A model generated the notes under the pieces. It ran no database searches. It saw only the letters and a program-made list of their open reading frames with translations, and was not told the DNA's origin. A stretch of 64,000 bases of DNA from Marilutibacter spongiae (GTDB lineage Bacteria > Pseudomonadota > Gammaproteobacteria > Xanthomonadales > Xanthomonadaceae): NCBI RefSeq assembly GCF_014145325.1, contig NZ_JACHTF010000017.1:1-64000 (forward strand), written 5' to 3'. A program made the position numbers and the translations under genes. Position 1 is the first letter of the stretch; each line of letters begins with the position of its first letter. Of the stretch, positions 37,154 to 44,449 are shown piece by piece.

Positions 37154-38868
37154 CGCCTTTCGTCCGACTGTCCCCAACCGGTCCAGCCGGGCCCGCGCAC
37201 CACCCGGCCCGGGGTCGCACCGGTATGCTCGCCGTCGTGCAGCACCTGCTCGCCGTTGACGAACACGTGCCTCACGCCGACGGCGTACTGCATCGGCGCC
37301 TCGAACGTGGCGGTATCGGCGATCGTGGCCGGATCGAAGACGACGACGTCGGCATGGCAGCCCACCGCTAGGCAGCCACGGTCGCGCAGCTTCCAGTTCG
37401 CCGCCGGCAAACCGGTGAGCCTGTGGACGGCCTGCTCGAGGGGCATGAGCTTGCGGTCGCGCGCGTAGTGACCCAGGAAGCGCGCGAAGTTGCCGTAGGC
37501 GCGCGGATGCGTACTCGACTTCAAGAACACGCCCTCCGGCGCGGAGGCCTCGGCGTCCGAGCCCAGGCTGACCCAGGGCTGGGACAGGCCCAGCTCGACA
37601 TTGGGTTCGCTCATCAGGAAGTAGGCCGCGCCCACGCGCGAACCATCCTCGACGATCAGGTCCATGACCGTCTCCTCGGGCGAGGTACCGCGCTCGCGGG
37701 CAACCCCGGCGAGGCTGCGACCGGTGAGTGGCTTGAGCGTGTCGCTGTTGAAGCCGATCAGCAACACGCGATCGTCCGAGCCTGCGAGCAGGCGGATGTT
37801 CTCCCAGCCAGCGTCGGGATCGCGCATCTCCGCGGCGACGCGCTCTCGGATCGCCGGATCGCGCAGGCGCTCGATCATCGCGTCCTGCCCACCGGCCTGC
37901 ACCCAGGGCGGCAGGCCAGCGGTCAAGCCGGTCGCGCCGGCGGTATAGGCGTACATGTCGGCGGCGACGTCGACGCCCTCGGCGCGCGCGGCCTCGATCC
38001 TCGCGATCGCCTCGGCCATCTTCGGCCAGTTCTGCTCGCCCGCCGCTTTCAGGTGGTAGGCCTCGGCATGCTCGCCCGTCGCACGGCCGATGCCGATCGT
38101 CTCGTCCAGCGCTTCCAGGAAACGGTCGGCCTCGCTGCGCATGTGCGCCACGTAGCCGCCGCCGGATTCGGCGGCCGCCTGCGCCAGCGCGGCCAGTTCC
38201 GGCGTTTCGGCGAAGGTGGCCGGCGGGTAGATCAGCGAGGCGCCGACGCCCAGCGCGCCTTCGGCCATCGCGTCGCGCACGACGTCCTGCATGCGCGCGA
38301 GCTGCGCCGGATCGGGGTCGACGTCGTCTTCGCCCAGCTCGTGGATGCGCACGGTGGTGGCGCCGACGAAGGAGGCGACGTTCGGCGAGACGCCCTTCTC
38401 GACCAGGTGGTCGAGATAGCCGCCCAACGTGGTCCATGCGACCGGATAGTGGATGTCGCCCTGCTGGGCGACTGCGTCGGCCTTCATCGCCTCGGTGTAG
38501 GGGCCCATGGACCAGCCCTCGCCGAAGATCTCCAGGGTCACGCCCTGCGTGATGTCGCTCATGCCGCGACCGTCGGCGATCAGGGATTCCACCGCCCAGC
38601 TGAGCACGTTGATGAAGCCCGGTGCCACCGCCTCGCCGTGCGCGTCTACCTCGCGCGTGGCGACGACGAGGCTGCCCGGCGGCAGCCAGGCGGCGACGCG
38701 GTCGCCGCGGATCGCCAGGTCGACGTTCCGCGGTGCCGCGCCGGTGCCGTCGTAGACGACGCCGTTGCGGATGACCAGGTCGTAGGGGCCGGCGTCGGCC
38801 GCCTCGCGCGTGCCCGCGCAGCCGGCCAGGCCTGCGAGCAGGATGAGACTCAAGGGTCGAAGGGACAT
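37150..38868 (-). CDS. N-acyl-D-amino-acid deacylase family lipoprotein
   Basis: A 572-residue amidohydrolase-family protein with a lipoprotein signal (Cys17 in LAGLAGC), so it is probably anchored in the envelope. The overall pattern matches D-aminoacylases: LVIRNGVVYDGTG, the central YVAHMRSEADRF, AYHLKAAGEQ and the C-terminal HADVVVFDPATIADTATFE. The metal-binding HxH normally after PGFID is replaced by GFINVLSWA. This variant group is widespread, so it may use a single metal. Proposed role: release of D-amino acids from N-acylated forms, matching the epimerase and DgcN neighbours. Confidence 0.8.
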   Translation of the reverse strand: MSLRPLSLILLAGLAGCAGTREAADAGPYDLVIRNGVVYDGTGAAPRNVDLAIRGDRVAAWLPPGSLVVATREVDAHGEAVAPGFINVLSWAVESLIADGRGMSDITQGVTLEIFGEGWSMGPYTEAMKADAVAQQGDIHYPVAWTTLGGYLDHLVEKGVSPNVASFVGATTVRIHELGEDDVDPDPAQLARMQDVVRDAMAEGALGVGASLIYPPATFAETPELAALAQAAAESGGGYVAHMRSEADRFLEALDETIGIGRATGEHAEAYHLKAAGEQNWPKMAEAIARIEAARAEGVDVAADMYAYTAGATGLTAGLPPWVQAGGQDAMIERLRDPAIRERVAAEMRDPDAGWENIRLLAGSDDRVLLIGFNSDTLKPLTGRSLAGVARERGTSPEETVMDLIVEDGSRVGAAYFLMSEPNVELGLSQPWVSLGSDAEASAPEGVFLKSSTHPRAYGNFARFLGHYARDRKLMPLEQAVHRLTGLPAANWKLRDRGCLAVGCHADVVVFDPATIADTATFEAPMQYAVGVRHVFVNGEQVLHDGEHTGATPGRVVRGPGWTGWGQSDERR

Positions 38869-38914
38869 GCCGGCACTCCTCGGGCGTGGTGCGGTGACGA
38901 AGCAGGAAGACGGG

Positions 38915-40066
38915 TCATGGGCCCAGCCAGTTGAACAGGCCGATGCCGACGAAATTGCCCACGACGTAGCCGAGGATCCCGGTCGCGACCGCGGGCACCG
39001 CCAGTCGGCGCCAGCCGAACAGCACCGCGAAGGCGACGGCGATCGGCGGTCCGCCGATGCAGGCCGTGGAGGCGATCACCAGCTCGGCGTGGTTGAGGCG
39101 GAACAGGCGGCCGGCCAGCAGCACGAAGGCCACGTGGACGATGAACACCAGCAGCACGTAGGCGAACAGCGCCGGGGCGGCATGGAGCAGAGCGCCCAGG
39201 TCGGCGCCGGCGCCCAGCATCGCGAAGAAGAGGTACATGAAGAGCGTGGCGACCACGTCCTCGCCGGCCAGGCCGCGCAACCAGCGTCGGCCGAGGGTGG
39301 CGATCGCGACCATGATCGTGGTGATGAAGAGGATGCCGTAGCTGGGCTGGCCGATCGCCGCGGCCAGGGCGTCGCCCGTGGCGCAGGCCAGTGCGGCCAG
39401 GCCCAGCGCGATGGCCAGGTCGATCAGCGAAGGCGCGCGCGGCGCCGGCGCCGCCGCGTCCGCCGCGTCGGCCAGCCCCTCCCCGCGCCAGCCGAAGTGG
39501 CGACGGAACAGCGCCGCGTTGGCCACGGCCCCGACCACCAGCAGGTAGCCCAGGCCGACCACGTTGTCGATCGCGACACCCGCCGCCAGGGCACTGGGGT
39601 CGCGGAAGCCGATGGCCTCGGCGACGGCGGCGTAGTTCAGCGAGCCTCCGGTGTAGGTGGCGCTGAACACCGCCGCGTACTGCGCCTCGTAGGCGCCCAG
39701 GTCGAGCAGGCGCGCGCCCAGCCAGGCCCCCAGCACCACGCCGAGCGCACCGGCGGCGAACGCCAGGAGCGTGCGGCCGCCTTCCACGAGCATGCTGACC
39801 AGGTCGGCCCGCAACAGGAACAGGGCGATCGCCAGCGGCACCAGGTAGGTCCAGATGACGTCGTAGACGGGCGCGGCGCGCGGGATGACGCCCGCGTTGG
39901 CCAGCAGCATCGCCAGCGCGATGACGATCATGACGCCCGACACCCGACGCCCCAGGCGGGTCCGCTCCAGCGCCGCGCCGATGGCGGCCACCGCGAAGAA
40001 CACCGCCAGCAGCGCGAAGCCGTTGCCGGCCGGCAACCAGCTCGCGGCGGCGGCGGTCGCGATCAC
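38915..40066 (-). CDS. DUF819 family membrane protein
   Basis: A 383-residue integral membrane protein of the DUF819 family, related to sodium-dependent symporters. Segments FSATYTGGSLNYAAVAEAIG and STACIGGPPIAVAFAVLFGW are family signatures of the two halves. The GTG start overlaps the stop of the epimerase gene (GTGA), so the two are probably translationally coupled. A substrate of amino-acid type is inferred from the neighbours; DUF819 genes often sit beside dipeptide epimerases. Confidence 0.83.
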   Translation of the reverse strand: MIATAAAASWLPAGNGFALLAVFFAVAAIGAALERTRLGRRVSGVMIVIALAMLLANAGVIPRAAPVYDVIWTYLVPLAIALFLLRADLVSMLVEGGRTLLAFAAGALGVVLGAWLGARLLDLGAYEAQYAAVFSATYTGGSLNYAAVAEAIGFRDPSALAAGVAIDNVVGLGYLLVVGAVANAALFRRHFGWRGEGLADAADAAAPAPRAPSLIDLAIALGLAALACATGDALAAAIGQPSYGILFITTIMVAIATLGRRWLRGLAGEDVVATLFMYLFFAMLGAGADLGALLHAAPALFAYVLLVFIVHVAFVLLAGRLFRLNHAELVIASTACIGGPPIAVAFAVLFGWRRLAVPAVATGILGYVVGNFVGIGLFNWLGP

Positions 40067-41082
40067 CGTGCCGGCACCGGGCCACCCCAGACATCGTCCG
40101 GGCAATCGACGAGGCCGTCGCGGTAGACCACGGCGGGCGTGCGGTCCTGCTTGAGGAAGGTCGGGCCGTCGAGGTCGACGACGTCGCACTGCTGGCCGAG
40201 GATTAAGCCCGGCGCGGTCGCCCAGCTGCTGCCGGCCATGTTGCCGACCATGACCTTCATGCCCAGCGCGCGGGCGCGCTCGGCGATCATCAGGCCTTCG
40301 GTGAGGCCGCCGCACTTGTCGAGCTTGATGTTGACCACGTCGAAGCGGCCGACCAGGGCCTCCACTTCGTCCAGGCCCTGCACGCTTTCGTCGGCCGCGA
40401 TCGGGATGGCGTGGTCGACGCCGTCGAGGTCGGCCTCGCGGCCGCGGCGGCAGGGCTGCTCGAGCAGGGCCACGCCGGCCTCGTGCAGCGCGGGCATCAG
40501 CACGTCGAGCGTATCGGGCACGTAGCCCTGGTTGGCGTCGACCGCCAGCCAGACGTCGGGGCGCACCGCACGGACCGCACGCACGCGCTCGCCGTCGAGC
40601 TCGGCCTCGCCGGTGAGCTTGAGCTTGATCGCGCGCGCCTTCGCGTAGGAACGCGCGGCGTCGGCCATCACCGCCGGATCGTCCGCGCCCACGGTGAAAG
40701 TCGTCAGCAGCGCGCGCGGGCGCCCGATGCCGGCAAGCTGCCATGCAGGCACGCCGGCGCGGCGCGCCTCGAGCTCCCACAGGGCGCAGTCGAGCGCGTT
40801 GCGCGCGCCCCCCGGCGACAGCAGGTCGCGGAGGGCATCGCGGGTGATGCCCGCCTCGACCGTGTCGCGCAGCCCATCCAGCGTCGCCAGCATGCCCTCG
40901 GGGCGGTCGTCGAGGTAGTACACCCCGGCGGCCTCGCCACGGCCTTCGAACCGGCCGTCGTCCAGGCGCACCACCGTCGCGGGCATCGCCTCGAACACGT
41001 AACCGGAGATGCGGAAGGGCGCCACCAGCGGCAGCGGCTCGTTGTGCAGCGTCATCGTCACGCGCGGCGCGATGGGGGCCAT
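40063..41082 (-). CDS. dgcA: enolase-superfamily epimerase, DgcA/dipeptide epimerase type
   Basis: A 339-residue protein of the muconate-lactonising subgroup. Catalytic residues are visible: KxK at 153-155 (IKLKL), metal ligands in DAN (182-184), E208 (LLEQP) and DES (231-233), and the second-half lysine in NIKLDKCGG (about 253-256). It could be an L-Ala-D/L-Glu epimerase acting on murein dipeptides or the N-acetyl-D-glutamate racemase DgcA. The DgcN-like gene in the same locus favours the latter, but sequence alone does not settle it. AAGGAG precedes the start. Confidence 0.8.
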   Translation of the reverse strand: MAPIAPRVTMTLHNEPLPLVAPFRISGYVFEAMPATVVRLDDGRFEGRGEAAGVYYLDDRPEGMLATLDGLRDTVEAGITRDALRDLLSPGGARNALDCALWELEARRAGVPAWQLAGIGRPRALLTTFTVGADDPAVMADAARSYAKARAIKLKLTGEAELDGERVRAVRAVRPDVWLAVDANQGYVPDTLDVLMPALHEAGVALLEQPCRRGREADLDGVDHAIPIAADESVQGLDEVEALVGRFDVVNIKLDKCGGLTEGLMIAERARALGMKVMVGNMAGSSWATAPGLILGQQCDVVDLDGPTFLKQDRTPAVVYRDGLVDCPDDVWGGPVPAR

Positions 41083-41141
41083 GGGGCGCTCCTTGGCAGT
41101 ACGGGACAGGGCGCGGCACCGCGGTGCCGCGCCCGTGGGCG

Positions 41142-43169
41142 TCAGTAGTTGGCGCTGTAGCCAACGAGGTGGTAGGCGATGCTCGCCCACAGGATCCCCA
41201 GGCAACCGACCGCGAGCACGATCGCCCACAGCTTCGCCCACCAGCGACGACGGCTGCGCAGCACCTTCCACGCATTCCAGACCGCGACCAGGGCACCCAG
41301 CGGGAACACCAGCAGCGAGACGATCCGCAAGGTGCGCACCAGCCAGTCGTTGGACGGTCCCAGCATGTCGAGGCTGCCGAACATCGCCACGATCGTCCCG
41401 AGCACGCCGAGCGCGGTCACCAGCACGACCAGCGAGGCGATGCGAATGATCCGGTGGGCGCGGGCGTCCTCGCCGCCGAGGCGGTACGGCACGCCGTAAT
41501 GGCGGCGCACCAGGGCCGACACCGGCCAGGCGAGCACCGTCAGCGCCAGCGCGGCCAGGCCCACGACGATGAGGGGCAGCAGCCAGGCGCCCGAGCGCCA
41601 CGCGGGCACCGGTTCCATCACCATGAACGGCGACACCGGCTCGAAGCTCCAGCGCACGACCTTGCCGTCCACCACCTGGGCAGCCAGGCGGTCGCTGCCG
41701 TCCACGTCGCGCCAGACATACGGGGCGATCTCGCGCCACTTCACCGGCAGGCCGTCGAGGCCCGTCAGCGCGGGCACCGAGATGCTGCCGTCCTCGGTCG
41801 CCACGACCTTGGTCTGGCCGACCAGATTGAGGATGGCCAGGAAGTTGTCTTCCGGGCGACGGCTGCTGTCGTAGAGGCCGGCCATCTGCGCGGCATGCTC
41901 GCGCGCGGTGGCCTCGTCGACCTCACCCTCGTGCGGCTTGCCCGGCAGGTAGCGCGCGGCGAAGGCCTTGTGCAGGGCGCCGCGGATCTTGCCGGCGGCG
42001 CCCTCGCGACCGCCGCTGTTGAAGGACACGAACAGGCCGACGCCATCGTCGATGAACAACGGCATGTCGCTGTGGAACCACTGCGTGTCGCCCGCGTGGG
42101 CGACCACCCGGCGGCCGTTGACGTTGTATTCGTAGAAACCCAGCAGCATGCGGTTGAGCGGCGCGATCATGTCCAGCGCGGTGCCATGCATCTGCCTGGC
42201 GGTGTCCTCGCGGAGGATGCGTGCTTCGCCGACCGCACCGTCCTGGAGGTGGGCGATCATGAAGCGCGCCATGTCCTCGCCGGTCGCCGACAGGCTGCCG
42301 GCAGGTCCCGGGGTGACGAACTCGAACTCCTTCGGCGCGTCCTCGCCGTAGGCGTAGCCCTTGGACATCAGCGGCCGCAACGCCTCCGGCAGGGGCTGGC
42401 GGAAGCTGGAATGCTGCATTCCCAGCGGCTTGAACAGGTGCTGCTCGACGTAGTCGTCGAAGGGTTGCCCGGACACCCGCTGGACGACGTAACCGGCGAG
42501 CGCGGTCGCGTAGTTGGAGTACGCCGGCGTGCTGCCCGCGTCGAAGATCCGCGTCGGCACCCAGTGCTTCAGGTATTCCTCGAGCGTCACGTACTGCGCG
42601 GGGTCGGCGATGATGAGGCCGCGGATCGCTTCCTCCATGCCGGTGGTGTGGGTCATCACGTTGCGAAGCGTGATCGGCGTTCCGTTGCGCTCCGGGATCT
42701 CGAAGTCGAGGTAGCCGTTGATATCGGCATCGAGGTCGAGCTTGCCCTGCTCGACCAGCTGCATCACCGCCGTCCAGGTGAACAGCTTGGACACCGAGCC
42801 GGGGCGGAACAGCGTCTTCGCCGGATCGACGGGCGTGCGCGCCTCGACGTCGGCGTAGCCATAGCCCCTGGAGGCCAGCAGTTCGCCATCCTTGACCACC
42901 ACCACCACGGCGCCGGGAATGCCGCCGCGCTGCATCGCGTAGGGCAGGAAGCCATCAAGCCAGGCCTCGACGTCGGCCCGGGTCAGCGGCCCCTCTTCGA
43001 TGCCGGGCACCTCGCCGACCGGCACGGCGTCCGGCGTGGTCGGCACCTGGGCATCGAGTTCGACCTCGGGCACCGCCGGGCCGACCACCGGATCGGCCGC
43101 GAAGGCCGGTGGGAGCGCGGCGAGCACGCTGAGCAGGCAGGCCAGCAAGGCCGTCGAACGCTTCGACAT
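41142..43169 (-). CDS. serine hydrolase with C-terminal membrane helices
   Basis: A 675-residue protein. The signal peptide (MSKRSTALLACLLSVLAAL, Ala-rich cleavage near residue 25) precedes an S12/beta-lactamase domain with S125-V-S-K128 and YSN near residue 215. After about residue 520 come four hydrophobic helices (for example LPLIVVGLAALALTVLAW), so the catalytic domain is tethered on the periplasmic face. Relatives include D-Ala carboxypeptidase-like and D-aminopeptidase-like enzymes. First gene of the leftward locus, divergent from the XRE-cupin regulator. Confidence 0.87.
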   Translation of the reverse strand: MSKRSTALLACLLSVLAALPPAFAADPVVGPAVPEVELDAQVPTTPDAVPVGEVPGIEEGPLTRADVEAWLDGFLPYAMQRGGIPGAVVVVVKDGELLASRGYGYADVEARTPVDPAKTLFRPGSVSKLFTWTAVMQLVEQGKLDLDADINGYLDFEIPERNGTPITLRNVMTHTTGMEEAIRGLIIADPAQYVTLEEYLKHWVPTRIFDAGSTPAYSNYATALAGYVVQRVSGQPFDDYVEQHLFKPLGMQHSSFRQPLPEALRPLMSKGYAYGEDAPKEFEFVTPGPAGSLSATGEDMARFMIAHLQDGAVGEARILREDTARQMHGTALDMIAPLNRMLLGFYEYNVNGRRVVAHAGDTQWFHSDMPLFIDDGVGLFVSFNSGGREGAAGKIRGALHKAFAARYLPGKPHEGEVDEATAREHAAQMAGLYDSSRRPEDNFLAILNLVGQTKVVATEDGSISVPALTGLDGLPVKWREIAPYVWRDVDGSDRLAAQVVDGKVVRWSFEPVSPFMVMEPVPAWRSGAWLLPLIVVGLAALALTVLAWPVSALVRRHYGVPYRLGGEDARAHRIIRIASLVVLVTALGVLGTIVAMFGSLDMLGPSNDWLVRTLRIVSLLVFPLGALVAVWNAWKVLRSRRRWWAKLWAIVLAVGCLGILWASIAYHLVGYSANY

Positions 43170-43247
43170 CGTCTATCCCCTGGAATGGGCCGCCACGGCG
43201 GCATGGATCCCGACGGAAACCCGAACCCTATTTCCGTCCTGTTTGGC

Positions 43248-43276
43248 AATAGTGATCCTGATTGGAAAAATGTCAA
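43248..43276 (-). promoter_or_regulatory. promoter and putative operator of the hydrolase-dgcA-DUF819-deacylase operon
   Basis: On the minus strand TTGACA (43271-43276) is followed by a 17-bp spacer and ACTATT (43248-43253). The block TTTTTCCAATC directly after the -35 repeats the one at 37125-37153. On the plus strand TTGGCAAT (43243), TTGGAAAA (43262) and CTGGCAAA (43283) recur at 19- and 21-bp spacing, about two helical turns apart, as might suit a dimeric or cooperative regulator. The divergent regulator gene starts 85 bp away. Confidence 0.6.
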
Positions 43277-43360
43277 CCCAGACTGGCAAAGCCGATCACA
43301 AAAGTGGATCATGACTTTCGACCTGGTACCCCCCAGACACCTGCAGGAAGCGACCCCTCG

Positions 43361-44101
43361 ATGACATCGCCCCACCCGACGATCGGCAGCCTGCTCCGGG
43401 CCCTGCGCGCCCGGAACGACTGGACATTGAAGGAAATGAGCGAGCGTTGCGGCATCCCGCTGTCGACGCTGTCCAAGGTGGAGCACGACCGCCTCACCCT
43501 GACCTACGACAAGCTCCAGCAACTGGCCCAGCGCCTGGACATGCGCATGTCCGAGCTGTTCGCCGAACAGGATGCCGACGCCGACCCACCCGTCACCGCG
43601 CGCCGCAGCATCGGCCGCATGGAAGACGCGGTGCGCGTGACCACGCCCAACTACGACTACTACTACATGTGCCCGGAACTGCGCCGCAAGCGCATGATCC
43701 CGGTGCTGACGCGCGTGCGGGCGAAGAACCTCGACGAGTTCGGCGCGCTGGTGAACCACTCCGGCGAGGAATACGTGCACGTGCTCGAGGGCGCGATCGA
43801 GGTACACACGCAGTTCTACGATCCGGTCGTGCTGACGGCCGGCGAAGGCGTCTACATCGACTCCAACATGGGCCATGCCTATACCGTCGCCGAAGGCTGC
43901 GCGGAGGCCCTGCTGCTGGGCATCTGCTCGAGCCACGACGAACAGCTGCTGGAATCGCTGATGACCCTGCACGGCGACGAGGCCGCGGCGCCGCCGCCGG
44001 CGCCCAGGCTGTCGGCGCGCGCGCGCGGCGCGGCCAACGCGGACAAGCCGGTCGACAAGCCCATCGACAAGCGCAAGCGCGGCCTCAAGCGCACCGGCTG
44101 A
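43361..44101 (+). CDS. XRE family transcriptional regulator with C-terminal cupin
   Basis: A 246-residue regulator. Residues about 8-65 form an XRE helix-turn-helix (LRALRARNDWTLKEMSERCG, IPLSTLSKVEHDRLTL). Residues about 130-200 are a cupin 2 sensor (HSGEEYVHVLEGAIEVH, AGEGVYIDSNMGHAYTVAEG). This is the architecture of PuuR and related catabolic regulators, where the cupin binds a small metabolite. The tail is basic (DKPVDKPIDKRKRGLK). It is divergent from the D-amino-acid locus and is the obvious candidate to bind the shared promoter box. AGGAAG supports ATG 43361. Confidence 0.85.
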   Translation: MTSPHPTIGSLLRALRARNDWTLKEMSERCGIPLSTLSKVEHDRLTLTYDKLQQLAQRLDMRMSELFAEQDADADPPVTARRSIGRMEDAVRVTTPNYDYYYMCPELRRKRMIPVLTRVRAKNLDEFGALVNHSGEEYVHVLEGAIEVHTQFYDPVVLTAGEGVYIDSNMGHAYTVAEGCAEALLLGICSSHDEQLLESLMTLHGDEAAAPPPAPRLSARARGAANADKPVDKPIDKRKRGLKRTG

Positions 44102-44155
44102 GCGCATGCGCCACCGTACCGTCGCCGGGTCCGGCGGCGGTTGCGGACGAAACGG

Positions 44156-44185
44156 TTGACATGCCCTTGGCGGCCGTGCTTTTCT
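44156..44185 (+). promoter_or_regulatory. thr operon promoter
   Basis: TTGACA at 44156-44161, then an 18-bp spacer with TG before TTTTCT (44180-44185), an extended -10. The predicted start of transcription falls at or within a few bases of the leader ATG at 44193. The layout matches the ilv promoter at 49435. Confidence 0.6.
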
Positions 44186-44192
44186 CGGCCGC

Positions 44193-44360
44193 ATGACGCA
44201 ACGCAACACGCTCCCGTCCACGATCCAGCGCACGCCCCGCGGCGGCGTCGCGGTCGTGCGCGCGGCATCGCGCGGCCTGGCGTCGATCCTCACCTCCATC
44301 GCGATTACCACCACCATTACCACCACCGGCACCCGACAGCCGGGGTGTGATCGCGCGTGA
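44193..44360 (+). CDS. thrL: thr operon leader peptide (55 codons)
   Basis: Small gene missed by length filters. It encodes 55 residues beginning MTQRNTLPST and containing the regulatory run ITTTITTTG at residues 38-46 (two Ile, with Thr before and after). Ile and Thr are the end products whose tRNAs are sensed in thr attenuation. No Shine-Dalgarno precedes the ATG, and the predicted transcription start lies there, so translation may be leaderless. The same beginning and length are found in the ilv leader at 49472. Confidence 0.88.
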   Translation: MTQRNTLPSTIQRTPRGGVAVVRAASRGLASILTSIAITTTITTTGTRQPGCDRA

Positions 44361-44387
44361 AGTAAGCCACCCACGCCGCTCCGCCCC

Positions 44388-44420
44388 CGAACCGGGTGCG
44401 GATGCCAGGCACCGGGTTCG
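44388..44420 (+). promoter_or_regulatory. attenuation hairpin between thr leader and thrA
   Basis: CGAACCGGGTGC (44388-44399) faces GCACCGGGTTCG (44409-44420), with 11 of 12 positions pairing and a nine-base loop. It begins 28 bases after the leader stop, where an attenuator stem belongs, but there is no T-run behind it. Control may work through the 30 bases leading to the thrA start or through Rho rather than intrinsic termination. Confidence 0.6.
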
Positions 44421-44449
44421 AAGGCGGGGCTCCACAAGGAAGCCCGCCC

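Noticed and set aside
41124-43364. 746-codon plus-strand frame across the serine hydrolase
   Set aside because: Antisense of a gene with signal peptide, SxxK and YxN motifs; the plus-strand product is Arg/His/Val-rich with no domain.
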